Under the pieces are notes generated by a model. That model was not told the origin of the DNA, ran no database searches, and saw only the letters and a program-made list of their open reading frames with translations. Source: Kribbella italica (GTDB lineage: Bacteria; Actinomycetota; Actinomycetes; Propionibacteriales; Kribbellaceae). From it: 64,000 nucleotides of DNA. The stretch is from the NCBI RefSeq assembly GCF_014205135.1, contig NZ_JACHMY010000001.1:7936001-8000000 (forward strand), read 5' to 3'. Shown here one piece after another: positions 50,635 through 59,568 of the stretch (positions within the stretch are counted from its first letter, which is position 1; each line of letters begins with the position of its first letter). The position numbers and the translations under genes were made by a program.

Positions 50635-51774
50635 CTAGTGCCTTCTGCTCCTGCTTCGCTTGTTGTGAATCTTCAGCGATCTCGGCCTGCGCAGGAAGAG
50701 GGCCAGGAGCACGAACAGCGGCGCGGCGTACGCCCAGGACGGGATCCTCAACGCCAGGGACTGCACGGCCAGGGCCGGTATCAGAGCCGCTTGCGTGCGC
50801 TTCGGCAGCGGCGTACCAGCGGCGGACTTCTTCGACACGTTCGGGCCGGTCTTGGCCGCCGTCGCCGGTTTGACCAGTGTGCCGACCGAGCTGAGCGCCG
50901 TGTAGTGGCTGAAGGACCAGTCGAGCAGCTTCGTGGCGTCCTCGGTGATGCCGTGGGGTGAGTTCATCAGCGTGACGACCAGCGTGTGCCCGTCCCGCCG
51001 GGCGGCGCCGATGAACGTGTTGCGGGCCAGCGTCGTGTAGCCCGTCTTGATCCCCAGGGCCCCGTCGTAGTTGAACAGCAGCTTGTTCTGGTTCGCGACC
51101 TGGTACGTCCCCGCCTTGGCCAGCGGAAAGTTCGTGTACTTCGTCGACGCGTACTTCGCGAAGTCCGGCCGCCCCAGCCCCGCCTGCGCGAACAAGGCGA
51201 GGTCGTACGCCGACGACACCTGCCCGTCCGCATCCAGCCCCGTCGGGTCCGTCACATGCGTGTCGAGCGCACCGATCTCGGTTGCCTTCTTGTTCATCCG
51301 GTCGATCGTCGCCGGGGTCCCGCCCTGGTCGTGCTCGGCCAGCGCGTGCACGGCGTCGTTCCCGGACGCCAGGAACATCCCCTGGAACAGCAGGTCCACC
51401 GAGTACCGCAGCCCGGGGTACACCCCGACCTTGCTGCCCTCGATCCCCGCGTCACGGTCCGACCCGACCACGACGTCGCCCTTGTCGAGCCGCGGCAGCA
51501 GCACCAGCGCCGTCAGCGTCTTCAGCGTGCTGGCCGGCCGCAGCTTCGCGTGCGGCGCCTTGGCCGCCAGCACGGTCCCCGTGTCCAGGTCCGCCACGAC
51601 GTACGAGCCGGCCTGCACCGCCGGCGGCGTCGCACCGGCGGCGACGACCTTCGACTGCGCGGTCAGTTGGACGCCACCGACCGGGCTCCGGGAGCCCTGG
51701 GCGGCGGCGGTCGCTGTGAGCGGGCCGGCCACCAGCATCACGGTGGTCGCGCACGCCGTCAGGAGCACACGCAT
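50635..51774 (-). CDS. D-alanyl-D-alanine carboxypeptidase (DacA/DacC type)
   Basis: 379 residues from ATG 51774, ten codons inside a longer frame, supported by a TAGAGT box 7 bases upstream. Signal peptide about 1-25. Serine-transpeptidase motifs are all present: SxxK Ser82-Lys85, SxN Ser137-Asn139, and KTG 243-245. It trims the terminal D-Ala of peptidoglycan pentapeptides outside the membrane. A C-terminal helix (LRIPSWAYAAPLFVLLALFL) with a basic tail anchors it. No co-transcribed cell-wall gene is next to it. Confidence 0.95.
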   Translation of the reverse strand: MRVLLTACATTVMLVAGPLTATAAAQGSRSPVGGVQLTAQSKVVAAGATPPAVQAGSYVVADLDTGTVLAAKAPHAKLRPASTLKTLTALVLLPRLDKGDVVVGSDRDAGIEGSKVGVYPGLRYSVDLLFQGMFLASGNDAVHALAEHDQGGTPATIDRMNKKATEIGALDTHVTDPTGLDADGQVSSAYDLALFAQAGLGRPDFAKYASTKYTNFPLAKAGTYQVANQNKLLFNYDGALGIKTGYTTLARNTFIGAARRDGHTLVVTLMNSPHGITEDATKLLDWSFSHYTALSSVGTLVKPATAAKTGPNVSKKSAAGTPLPKRTQAALIPALAVQSLALRIPSWAYAAPLFVLLALFLRRPRSLKIHNKRSRSRRH

Positions 51775-51781
51775 CGGCGGC

Positions 51782-51787
51782 ACTCTA
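51782..51787 (-). promoter_or_regulatory. -10 box for leaderless D,D-carboxypeptidase gene
   Basis: TAGAGT on the minus strand is followed by 7 bases and ATG 51774. It decides that start over the ATG at 51804. Confidence 0.5.
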
Positions 51788-51895
51788 GACAACCTCCAGG
51801 CCAACAGTCACGCGGCGGTTGGCATACCAACCGCCGTACGGTCCGTGACCGGTCCCTGCCAAGGTAAGGGGACCGGCCACGGAGAACGTGAGGGA

Positions 51896-52837
51896 TCAGG
51901 CCCGGTACGCCGTCCACATGTTGCTGATCCGGGTGCTCTGACCCGGTGTGAACTGGTTGTAGCAGGAGTCGTAGGAGTAGTCCATGTAGTTGCGGATCGG
52001 GTCCAGGCCCGGCAGCGAGCACGAGTCCCGGCCGGTCGGGCAGCCGCTGCTCGCGCTGCCCTGGGCGGGCGTGTCGCTCACCGAGTCGTTCGTCGACGTA
52101 CAGCCGCCTTGGAACGTGTGGTAGAGCCCGAACCAGTGACCGGCCTCGTGGGTCGCGGTCTTGCCGAGGTTGAAGTTCGTCGACGAACCGCCGGGCAGCG
52201 AGCTGTACTGCACCCGGATGCCGTCGATCGACGGGTTGCTCGCGTAGTCCCACGGGAAGGTCGCGATGCCGAGGTAGCTGAAGTTGACCAGCCAGATGTT
52301 GAGCGCGTTCTTGCCGCCCTTGCGGGTCTGCGCCCGGTACGTCGTGCTCTGGCCGTCGCGGTGCCAGGTAGAGTTGTTGTACCGGTAGGTCCCGGCCAGT
52401 GAGAACGTGAACCCGGTGTTCGCCGCCGCGCTGGACTCGCCGCCGGCGAAGTTCTGGTTCAGCTCCGCGATCTGCTGGGTGATCTGGCTCGCGGTGACGT
52501 CACCCGCGCCGGTGCTGCTGCGCATGACGTGGATGTAGACCGGCACGTTCGCCGCGGCCAGCTTGCCGGGCGCCGGCGCCAGCCCGCGGGCCCGCTTGGC
52601 CGCGACCAGCTCGGCGGTCCGGGCCTCGACGGCCTTCTGCTCGGCCGCGCTCAACTCCCGGTGGTCGGCCTCCTGACCACCACGCGCCGAGGTCGACTCG
52701 GCCGGGCTGTAGCACGGGTTCCCAGTCGCGTCGGCCGGCAACTTCGCCTCGGCCTGACCACCGAGTGGACTGAACGCGAGCGCCGTACCGACCAGCAGTA
52801 CGGCGAACGCGCGGGGACGGGTGACGAAAGATCGCAT
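51896..52837 (-). CDS. secreted M43 (pappalysin-1-like) metalloprotease
   Basis: 313 residues from ATG 52837 with GAGGAG upstream. Signal peptide about 1-31, a charged pro-region, then the M43B catalytic domain. The extended zinc motif HEAGHWFGLYH gives ligands His230, His234 and His240 with Glu231 as base. A Met-turn occurs at NYMDYSYD. Paired cysteines (CTSTNDSVSDTPAQ..., C..., C) probably form disulfides as in cytophagalysins and pappalysins. These exported enzymes cleave proteins. It diverges from the next gene over 214 bp. Confidence 0.92.
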   Translation of the reverse strand: MRSFVTRPRAFAVLLVGTALAFSPLGGQAEAKLPADATGNPCYSPAESTSARGGQEADHRELSAAEQKAVEARTAELVAAKRARGLAPAPGKLAAANVPVYIHVMRSSTGAGDVTASQITQQIAELNQNFAGGESSAAANTGFTFSLAGTYRYNNSTWHRDGQSTTYRAQTRKGGKNALNIWLVNFSYLGIATFPWDYASNPSIDGIRVQYSSLPGGSSTNFNLGKTATHEAGHWFGLYHTFQGGCTSTNDSVSDTPAQGSASSGCPTGRDSCSLPGLDPIRNYMDYSYDSCYNQFTPGQSTRISNMWTAYRA

Positions 52838-53051
52838 GACGCGCTCCTCCAGATCGGGCCGCTTGGGCGGTGCGGCCGAATCACCCGATTTTCAGCACCA
52901 TCCCGCCGTTTCCCAAGACCCACCAGTGCCACGGCAGTACTGCGCCGGACCGGACACAGTCACTCACTCGTCCCGCAGCGCGACCCGGCCGCTGGATACC
53001 ATCGGCGCTTCGCGGAGCATCCCCGCGGACTGCCGGACGGAGGAGTGATTC

Positions 53052-53630
53052 GTGGTCCGTGGACGGGTGGTCGTGGTGCCGGCGGTGGCCGTTGCGATCC
53101 TGGTACCGGCGTGTGTGCTGTCCTGGTGGGACCCGTTCAACCTTCGGTACGCGGGGTTCTTCACCGCCGCCTCGACCGGCCTGTCCGCAGTGGCCGTCGC
53201 GACGGCGGCAGTCCTCGTCTGGCGACGCCGTGCCGTCACGATCGTCGCGGTCGTGCTCGGAGCTGTGGGACTGGTGTTCGCCGGGGGCGCTGCGTGGCTG
53301 ACGGCCGAGCTCTTGCCGGGGCCGGAGCGAGACCGGGTGACGTCACCGGACGGCCGCTACGAGCTCGTCCGCGTGTGGGGCTTGGGCGGATCCGACGTGC
53401 GCCTGCGGCGGGACCGCGGTCTGCTGTCGCAGGAATCCGTGGTCTGGTACGACGACGGGAGCAGCGTGAACGGCCTCGACAGCGGAACCGTCGTCCCGAC
53501 GTTCCGGTTCGTCGACGCACGGTCCGTCGAGGTCACGACGTACGACGGCTGCAGCCACCGATCAACCTTCGACCCCACGACACTGGTCCTGGAAGAGCAA
53601 GCGCAACCATCCCCCGCGACCACCTGCTGA
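53052..53630 (+). CDS. membrane protein with C-terminal extracytoplasmic domain, unknown
   Basis: 192 residues from GTG 53052, with AGGAG 6 bases upstream. Three predicted membrane helices (about 5-22, 34-54 and 60-82) are followed by a beta-rich domain of about 105 residues beginning SPDGRYELVRVWG and ending in a Cys. The SPDGRYEL and DVRLRRDRGLLSQ pattern repeats the look of WD/beta-propeller-like or lipocalin-like extracellular parts but is too short to assign. I do not recognise the family. Diverges from the M43 protease gene. Confidence 0.75.
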   Translation: MVRGRVVVVPAVAVAILVPACVLSWWDPFNLRYAGFFTAASTGLSAVAVATAAVLVWRRRAVTIVAVVLGAVGLVFAGGAAWLTAELLPGPERDRVTSPDGRYELVRVWGLGGSDVRLRRDRGLLSQESVVWYDDGSSVNGLDSGTVVPTFRFVDARSVEVTTYDGCSHRSTFDPTTLVLEEQAQPSPATTC

Positions 53631-53658
53631 CGTGCGGCCGGATGACTCGCCGCGCCGA

Positions 53659-53664
53659 TAACAT
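53659..53664 (+). promoter_or_regulatory. -10 box in front of the 13-codon leaderless ORF
   Basis: TAACAT (TANNNT) is followed by 7 bases and ATG 53672, the arrangement seen for leaderless genes elsewhere in this window. Confidence 0.4.
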
Positions 53665-53671
53665 CGCCGCC

Positions 53672-53713
53672 ATGAGCCTCGCCGACCGCCTCCCGAAACG
53701 CTCTAAGCGCTAG
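53672..53713 (+). CDS. possible leaderless 13-residue peptide
   Basis: ATG 53672 begins a 13-codon frame (MSLADRLPKRSKR) ending in TAG at 53711-53713. The peptide is strongly basic at its C-terminus. The only support is the well-placed -10 box. It could be a small regulatory peptide, or the stub of a gene whose remainder has been lost where the permease gene now begins 12 bp away on the other strand. Confidence 0.3.
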   Translation: MSLADRLPKRSKR

Positions 53714-53725
53714 CGGCCGTTCTCG

Positions 53726-55165
53726 CTACGACAGCTCCGACTCCGCCTGCTGGATGGCGGCGAACTCCTCTTCGGGGGCTGAGGCGACCAGGTGGTGGCG
53801 GCTGTAGAACCAGAAGTAGGCGATGGCGGCGAGGAAGATGGCGGCGGTGATGGCAGCCGCCAACTTGTCGACGAAGAAGGTGGCGACGACGGCGATGATC
53901 GCCAGCACCAGGGCGATGCCGGTGGTGACGGTGCCGCCGGGGGTGCGGTACGGGCGGGCGAGGTCGGGTTCGCGAACGCGGAGGACGATGTGGGACAGCG
54001 TCATCAGCACGTACGAGACGGTGGCGCCGAAGACCGCGATGTTGATCAGGAGCGCGCCGTCCTGGGTGATGGCGGCGAGCAGGAAGCCGATGGCGCCGGG
54101 GACGAGCAGGGCCAGGTACGGCGTCTTGCGCTTGCCGGTGACGGACAAGAAGCGCGGGAGGTAGCCGGCGCGGGACAGGGCGAAGAGCTGGCGGGAGTAC
54201 GCGTAGACGATGGAGAAGAAGCTGGCGACCAGGCCCGCGAGGCCTACGTAGTTGACGAAGTCGGCGACCCAGGGGTCTCCACCCAACGCCGTACGAAGAG
54301 CCAGAGGCAAGGGATTGTCCGAGTCGGCGACAACCGATGACCCGGCGCCGCCGGCGGTGAAGACGAGCATCAGCGCGGCGAAGACGAGCAGGATGCCCAT
54401 CGCGGTGATGATGCCGCGCGGCATGTCGCGCACGGGGTCGCGCGCTTCCTCGGCGGCCAGCGGCACGCCCTCGACGGCCAGGAAGAACCAGATCCCGTAC
54501 ACGAGCGCGGCCAGCACCCCGGCGTACCCGAACGGGATGAACTCGTTCGCCCCCGCGGCGTCGTTCGGCACGATGTCGAACAGCTTGTTGGCGTCGAACT
54601 GCGGGATCATCGCGATCACGAACACCACCAGCGCCACCACCGCGACCGCGGTGATCGCCATGGTGAGCCGCAGCGCCTCGCCCACGCCGTACAGGTGGAT
54701 GCCGATGAAGATCACGTAGCACCCGAGGTAGACCGGCCAGCTCGACGTGAGCCCGAACAGCCCGAGCGCCTCGATGTACCCGCCGATGAACGTCGCGATC
54801 GCGGCCGGCGCGATCGCGTACTCGATCAGGATCGCCGTCCCCGTGGCGAAACCGCCCAGCGGACCCAGTGCTCGCCGGGCGAAGCCGTACCCGGCGCCCG
54901 CGACCGGGATCGCCGACGCGAGCTCGGCCAGCCCGAACACCATGCAGGTGTACATCGTGGCCATCAGCACGGTCGCGATCAGCAGCCCGCCCCAGCCGCC
55001 CTCGGCCAGGCCGAAGTTCCAGCCGGCGAAGTCGCCGGAGATGACGTAGGCGACACCGAGCCCGGCCAGCAGCACCCAGCCGGCCGCGCCCCGGCGCAGC
55101 TGGCGTTGCTCCAGGTACTCCTTGCCCACCTGCTGGTAGTCGACGCGCGAGGTCTTCCGGCTCAT
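53726..55165 (-). CDS. amino acid/amine permease, ethanolamine permease type
   Basis: 479 residues from ATG 55165. APC-superfamily transporter with 12 predicted helices. The start (RGAAGWVLLAGLGVAYVISGDFAGWNFGLAEGGWGGLL) and the FARRALGPLGGFATGTAILIEYAIAPAAIATFIGGYIE block are those of the ethanolamine permease branch. Uptake is proton-coupled. It diverges from a glutamine-synthetase-like gene and the rest of a gamma-glutamyl-amine catabolic set, which supports an amine substrate such as ethanolamine. A palindrome 12 bp upstream is a likely operator. Confidence 0.88.
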   Translation of the reverse strand: MSRKTSRVDYQQVGKEYLEQRQLRRGAAGWVLLAGLGVAYVISGDFAGWNFGLAEGGWGGLLIATVLMATMYTCMVFGLAELASAIPVAGAGYGFARRALGPLGGFATGTAILIEYAIAPAAIATFIGGYIEALGLFGLTSSWPVYLGCYVIFIGIHLYGVGEALRLTMAITAVAVVALVVFVIAMIPQFDANKLFDIVPNDAAGANEFIPFGYAGVLAALVYGIWFFLAVEGVPLAAEEARDPVRDMPRGIITAMGILLVFAALMLVFTAGGAGSSVVADSDNPLPLALRTALGGDPWVADFVNYVGLAGLVASFFSIVYAYSRQLFALSRAGYLPRFLSVTGKRKTPYLALLVPGAIGFLLAAITQDGALLINIAVFGATVSYVLMTLSHIVLRVREPDLARPYRTPGGTVTTGIALVLAIIAVVATFFVDKLAAAITAAIFLAAIAYFWFYSRHHLVASAPEEEFAAIQQAESELS

Positions 55166-55176
55166 CGTGGCTCCAA

Positions 55177-55194
55177 TGGTCTACGGGCATACCA
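55177..55194. promoter_or_regulatory. GntR/FadR-type operator candidate 1
   Basis: TGGTCTACGGGCATACCA has TGGTnT/AnACCA arms. It lies 11 bp upstream of the permease start and matches the second site in the same divergent promoter. Confidence 0.5.
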
Positions 55195-55279
55195 CTAGGA
55201 ATGGCCATGAGGTTCCTCGCGCGGGACCCCTGTGTCAAGGGAACGGGCACATTGACATCGCGCCGGAGGCTTGCGTCAA

Positions 55280-55297
55280 TGGACTGACCGCAGACCA
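55280..55297. promoter_or_regulatory. GntR/FadR-type operator candidate 2
   Basis: TGGACTGACCGCAGACCA has the same 18-bp layout (TGG-CT, six bases, AGACCA) as site 1. It lies 22 bp before the GTG of the glutamine-synthetase-like gene. Confidence 0.5.
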
Positions 55298-55319
55298 ATA
55301 GAACCCCGGGGGACCGACC

Positions 55320-56684
55320 GTGGCATCGAGCACCGGCAAGCTGACCGTGCAGCAACTGCGGGACCTGGTGGCGGAGGGCACGATCGACACCGTGCTGGTC
55401 GCGATCACCGACATGCAGGGCCGGCTGCAGGGCAAACGCTGCGGCGCGCGTTACTTCCTCGAGGAGGTGCTGCAGCACGGCACCGAGGGCTGCAACTACC
55501 TGCTCGCCGTCGACGTCGACATGAACACCGTCGACGGCTACGCGATGTCGTCGTGGGAACGCGGGTACGGCGACCTGCTGATGGCCCCCGACCTCGACAC
55601 GCTCCGGCTGCTGCCCTGGCTCGACGGCACCGCGCTGGTGATCTGCGACGTCCAGTGGCTCGACGGCACACCGATGCCGGCCAGCCCGCGGCAGATCCTC
55701 AGGGCGCAGCTCGACCGGCTCGCCGAGCGCGGCCTGTCGGCGTACGTCGGCACCGAGCTCGAGTTCATCGTGTTCAACGACACCTTCGAGCAGGCGTGGT
55801 CCAAGACCTACAAGGACCTCGACCCGGCGAACCAGTACAACGTCGACTACTCGCTGCTCGGCACCGCGCGGATCGAGCCGCTGCTGCGCGACATCCGCAA
55901 CTCGATGGAGGGCGCCGGCCTGTACGTCGAGTCGGCCAAGGGCGAGTGCAACCTCGGCCAGCAGGAGATCGCGTTCCGGTACGACGAAGCGCTGAAGACC
56001 TGCGACAACCACTCGATCTACAAGACCGGCGCGAAGGAGATCGCGGTCAAGCACGGCAAAAGCCTGACCTTCATGGCCAAGTACGACGAACGCGAGGGCA
56101 ACTCCTGTCATATCCATCTGAGCTTCCGCGGAGCGGACGGCGACCCGGTGCTGGCCGGGGATCGCGAGCACGGGTTCAGCGTGCTGATGGAGCAGTTCAT
56201 CGCCGGCCAGCTCGCCTGCCTGCCCGAGCTCACCTACCTGCTCGCGCCGAACATCAACTCCTACAAGCGTTTCCAGCCCGGCAGCTTCGCCCCGACCGCC
56301 GTCGCGTGGGGCCTCGACAACCGCACCTGCGCGCTCCGCGTCGTCGGCCACGGCCAGTCGCTCCGGGTCGAGAACCGCCTACCCGGCGGCGATGTGAACC
56401 CGTACCTCGCCGTCGCCGCGCTGATCGCGTCCGGCCTGTACGGCATCGAGAACGAGTTGGAGCTCGAGCCCCTGCTGGCCGGGAACGCCTACACCAGCGA
56501 CAAACCGCACGTCCCGACGACGCTGCGCGAGGCGTCGGCGCTGTTCGGCGGCTCGAAGCTGGCCCGCGAGGCGTTCGGTGACGAGATGGTCGACCACTAC
56601 CTCAACGCGGCCCGGGTGGAGTTGGACGCGTACGACGCCGCCGTCACCGACTGGGAGCGCGTCCGTGGCTTCGAACGGCTGTAA
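55320..56684 (+). CDS. glutamine synthetase-like gamma-glutamyl-amine ligase (GlnA4/PuuA type)
   Basis: 454 residues from GTG 55320. A GS beta-grasp N-terminus is followed by the catalytic domain: GTELEFIVFND (metal glutamates), GECNLGQQEIAFRYDEALKTCD, KHGKSLTFMAKYDEREGNSCHIHLSF and the NRTCALRVV arginine loop. It is the class that joins glutamate to an amine rather than to ammonia; the adenylylation site is absent. In Streptomyces the homologue GlnA4 makes gamma-glutamylethanolamide. First gene of a five-gene plus-strand set; overlaps the next gene by 20 bp. Confidence 0.9.
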   Translation: MASSTGKLTVQQLRDLVAEGTIDTVLVAITDMQGRLQGKRCGARYFLEEVLQHGTEGCNYLLAVDVDMNTVDGYAMSSWERGYGDLLMAPDLDTLRLLPWLDGTALVICDVQWLDGTPMPASPRQILRAQLDRLAERGLSAYVGTELEFIVFNDTFEQAWSKTYKDLDPANQYNVDYSLLGTARIEPLLRDIRNSMEGAGLYVESAKGECNLGQQEIAFRYDEALKTCDNHSIYKTGAKEIAVKHGKSLTFMAKYDEREGNSCHIHLSFRGADGDPVLAGDREHGFSVLMEQFIAGQLACLPELTYLLAPNINSYKRFQPGSFAPTAVAWGLDNRTCALRVVGHGQSLRVENRLPGGDVNPYLAVAALIASGLYGIENELELEPLLAGNAYTSDKPHVPTTLREASALFGGSKLAREAFGDEMVDHYLNAARVELDAYDAAVTDWERVRGFERL

Positions 56685-57384
56685 GCCCCGGATCGGCATC
56701 ACCACCTATCTCGAACCAACCATCTGGGGCGTGTGGGAGCGAGACGCCGCACTTCTCCCCAGGGTCTATCTCGACTCCGTTGTCGCGGCCGGCGGTACAC
56801 CGATCCTGCTCCCGCCGGTCGGCACCGACCCGTCGATCCTCGACCTCCTCGACGGTCTCGTGATCGCGGGCGGCTGCGACGTCGATCCCACCTCGTACGG
56901 CGCTGTGCCGCACTCCGAGACCGTCGACACCCGACCCGGCCGCGACGACCACGAAGCCGTCCTGATCCGGGCCGCCCTGGAGAAAGATCTCCCGCTGCTC
57001 GCGATCTGCCGCGGCCTGCAGATGCTCAACGTCACGCTCGGCGGCACCCTGCAGCAGCACCTGCCCGAAGCGGTCGGCCACGACGAGCACCGCCCGTCGC
57101 CCGCGATCTTCGGCCGCACCGACGTGAAGATCGACCCCGGCTCCCTGACCGCCGAGCTGTTCGGCGACCGCACCACCGTGCACTGCTACCACCACCAGGC
57201 CCTCGACGTCGTCGCCGACGACCTGCACGTGACGGCTCGCGCCGGCGACGGCACGGTCGAGGCCGCCGAGGTCAAGGACAAGGCCTTCGCGCTCGGCGTG
57301 CAGTGGCACCCCGAGGAGAACCCCGACGACCTGCGGCTGTTCACCGCCTTGGTCGCCGAAGCATCGAGGAGAGGAACCGCGTGA
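56665..57384 (+). CDS. gamma-glutamyl hydrolase of the PuuD class I amidotransferase family
   Basis: 239 residues from GTG 56665, which overlaps the ligase gene and has GGGAG 8 bases upstream. Class I amidotransferase fold with the nucleophile Cys115 (LAICRGLQMLN) and the His/Glu pair in GVQWHPEENP. GGTPILLPP and VIAGGCDVDP are the usual PuuD sequences. It should release glutamate from the gamma-glutamyl acid made by the aldehyde dehydrogenase, ending the cycle begun by the ligase. The stop overlaps the next start as GTGA. Confidence 0.92.
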   Translation: MASNGCKPRIGITTYLEPTIWGVWERDAALLPRVYLDSVVAAGGTPILLPPVGTDPSILDLLDGLVIAGGCDVDPTSYGAVPHSETVDTRPGRDDHEAVLIRAALEKDLPLLAICRGLQMLNVTLGGTLQQHLPEAVGHDEHRPSPAIFGRTDVKIDPGSLTAELFGDRTTVHCYHHQALDVVADDLHVTARAGDGTVEAAEVKDKAFALGVQWHPEENPDDLRLFTALVAEASRRGTA

Positions 57385-58739
57385 CGTACGACGTGATCAA
57401 CCCGGCCACCGAGAAGGTCGTCCGCACGGTCGAGCTCGCCTCCGAGGAGCAGACCGACGCGGCGATCGCCCGCGCTGCCGAGGCGTTCACCACCTGGCGT
57501 GCCGTCGTCCCGGCGGACCGCGGCCGCTTGCTGCGCCGGTTCGCCGACGCGGTCGACGCCGACCTGGAGAACCTGGCCGCGCTCGAGGTCGAGAACGCCG
57601 GCCACACGATCGGCAACGCCCGCTGGGAGGCGGGCAACGTCCGCGACGTCCTGCACTACTACGCGGCCGCGCCCGAGCGCCTGTTCGGCCGGCAGATTCC
57701 CGTTGCCGGAGGCATCGATCTGACCGTCGCCGAGCCGCTCGGCGTGGTCGGCGTGATCGTGCCGTGGAACTTCCCGATGCCGATCGCCGGCTGGGGCTTC
57801 GCGCCGGCCCTGGCGGCCGGCAACACCGTCGTACTGAAGCCGGCCGAGCTCACCCCGCTCACGGCGATCCGCCTCGGCGAGCTGGCGCTGGAGGCCGGGA
57901 TCCCGCCGGGCGTGCTGGAAATCGTGCCGGGCGCCGGCAAGGTCGTCGGGCAGCGGTTCGTCACGCATCCGGCGGTGCGCAAGGTGGTGTTCACCGGGTC
58001 GACCGGCGTCGGCAAGCAGGTGATGGCCGGCTGTGCCGACCAGGTGAAGCGGGTGACGCTGGAGCTCGGCGGCAAGTCCGCGAACGTGGTCTTCGCCGAC
58101 GCGGACCTGGAGAAGGCCGCGGCGCAGGCGCCGTACGGCGTGTTCGACAACGCCGGGCAGGACTGTTGCGCGCGCTCGCGGATCCTGGTCGAGCGGTCGG
58201 TGCACGACACCTTCCTGGAGCTGCTCGAGCCGGCGGTGAAGGACCTCCGCGTGGGCGATCCGGCCGATGCCACGACCGAGATGGGCCCGCTGATCTCCGC
58301 GCGGCAGCGCGAGCGCGTGGCGTCGTACGTCGACTCCGAGTCGGTCGCCTTTCGTGGTACGGCGCCCGACGGGCCGGGGTACTGGTTCCCGCCGACCGTG
58401 CTGACCGGCCTCGCGGACGACGCGCCGGCGCTGACCGAGGAGATCTTCGGCCCGGTCGTCGTGGTCGTCCCGTTCGACGACGAGGCCGACGCGGTCCGGC
58501 GCGCCAACGACTCGGCGTACGGGCTGTCCGGCTCGATCTGGACCCGGGACGTCGGGCGTGCGCTGCGGGTCAGCCGCGGGATCGAGGCCGGCAACCTGTC
58601 GGTCAACTCGCACTCGTCGGTGCGCTACTCGACGCCGTTCGGCGGCTTCAAGCAGTCCGGGCTCGGCCGCGAGCTCGGCCCGGACGCGCTGGCCGCGTTC
58701 ACCGAGACCAAGAACATCTTCATCAGCACGGAGGACTGA
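57381..58739 (+). CDS. NAD(P)-dependent aldehyde dehydrogenase
   Basis: 452 residues from GTG 57381, with GAGGAGAGG upstream and GTGA overlap. ALDH motifs: the GVVGVIVPWNFPMPI cofactor region, Glu228 (LELGGKSANVVFADAD), the nucleophile Cys262 (FDNAGQDCCARSR) with an adjacent extra Cys, and EEIFGPVVVVVPF. It would oxidise a gamma-glutamyl aldehyde to the acid, as PuuC does. The double Cys at the nucleophile is a minor oddity; the first fits the family position. Confidence 0.93.
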   Translation: MTYDVINPATEKVVRTVELASEEQTDAAIARAAEAFTTWRAVVPADRGRLLRRFADAVDADLENLAALEVENAGHTIGNARWEAGNVRDVLHYYAAAPERLFGRQIPVAGGIDLTVAEPLGVVGVIVPWNFPMPIAGWGFAPALAAGNTVVLKPAELTPLTAIRLGELALEAGIPPGVLEIVPGAGKVVGQRFVTHPAVRKVVFTGSTGVGKQVMAGCADQVKRVTLELGGKSANVVFADADLEKAAAQAPYGVFDNAGQDCCARSRILVERSVHDTFLELLEPAVKDLRVGDPADATTEMGPLISARQRERVASYVDSESVAFRGTAPDGPGYWFPPTVLTGLADDAPALTEEIFGPVVVVVPFDDEADAVRRANDSAYGLSGSIWTRDVGRALRVSRGIEAGNLSVNSHSSVRYSTPFGGFKQSGLGRELGPDALAAFTETKNIFISTED

Positions 58740-58740
58740 C

Positions 58741-59520
58741 ATGACCGACGTCACAGCACACCGCCTCGAGGGCCGCGTCGCGGTCGTCACCGGCGGAGCC
58801 AGCGGCATCGGCCTGGCGAGCGTACGACGGCTCGCAGCCGAGGGCGCCCGGATCGTCATCGGCGACCTCGACCCGGTGGCCGGCAAGACCGCGGCCGACG
58901 AGGTGGGCGGGCTGTTCGTGCCGACCGACGTGACCGACGCAGCCGCGGTGGACAGCCTGTTCCGGCAGGCCTTCGACACGTACGGGTCGGTCGACATCGC
59001 GTTCAACAACGCGGGGATCTCGCCGCCCGAGGACGCCTCGATCCTGGACACCGGCCTGGAGGCGTGGCGCAAGGTACAGGAGGTCAACCTGACGTCGGTG
59101 TACCTGTGCTGCAAGGCGGCGATCCCGTACATGCAACGCCAGGGCAAGGGGTCCATCATCAACACCGCGTCGTTCGTGGCGGTGATGGGCGCGGCGACGT
59201 CGCAGATCTCGTACTCGGCGTCCAAGGGCGGGGTGCTCTCGATGAGCCGCGAGCTGGGCGTCGAGTTCGCCCGGCAGGGGATCCGTGTGAACGCGCTCTG
59301 CCCGGGGCCGGTGAACACGCCGCTGCTGCAGGAGCTGTTCGCCACCGACCCCGAGCGCGCCGAGCGCCGGCTCGTGCACGTCCCGATGGGCCGCTTCGGC
59401 GAGCCGGAGGAGATCGCCGCCGCGGTCGCGTTCCTCGCCTCCGACGACTCGTCGTTCATCACCGCCAACACGTTCCTCGTCGACGGCGGCATCTCAGGCT
59501 CGTACGTGACACCGCTCTAG
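58741..59520 (+). CDS. SDR family oxidoreductase
   Basis: 259 residues from ATG 58741 with GGAGG upstream. Classical short-chain dehydrogenase: VTGGASGIGLASVRRLAAEGA cofactor loop, NNAGISPPED, a serine in the SFVAVMGAATSQI strand and the YSASKGG Tyr-Lys pair, ending in VDGGISGSYVTPL. In the gamma-glutamylethanolamide route an alcohol dehydrogenase step is needed before the aldehyde dehydrogenase. This gene could supply it, unlike the oxidase PuuB of the putrescine route, which is missing here. That assignment is inference. Confidence 0.9.
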   Translation: MTDVTAHRLEGRVAVVTGGASGIGLASVRRLAAEGARIVIGDLDPVAGKTAADEVGGLFVPTDVTDAAAVDSLFRQAFDTYGSVDIAFNNAGISPPEDASILDTGLEAWRKVQEVNLTSVYLCCKAAIPYMQRQGKGSIINTASFVAVMGAATSQISYSASKGGVLSMSRELGVEFARQGIRVNALCPGPVNTPLLQELFATDPERAERRLVHVPMGRFGEPEEIAAAVAFLASDDSSFITANTFLVDGGISGSYVTPL

Positions 59521-59568
59521 GCCCGCCGGGATCTAGGGTGAGGGGGTCGGACGGGGAGAGGTGGTGCG

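Noticed and set aside
53703..56351. 882-codon frame overlapping the permease and antisense to the ligase
   Set aside because: It uses a different frame of the permease DNA and lacks any family signature.
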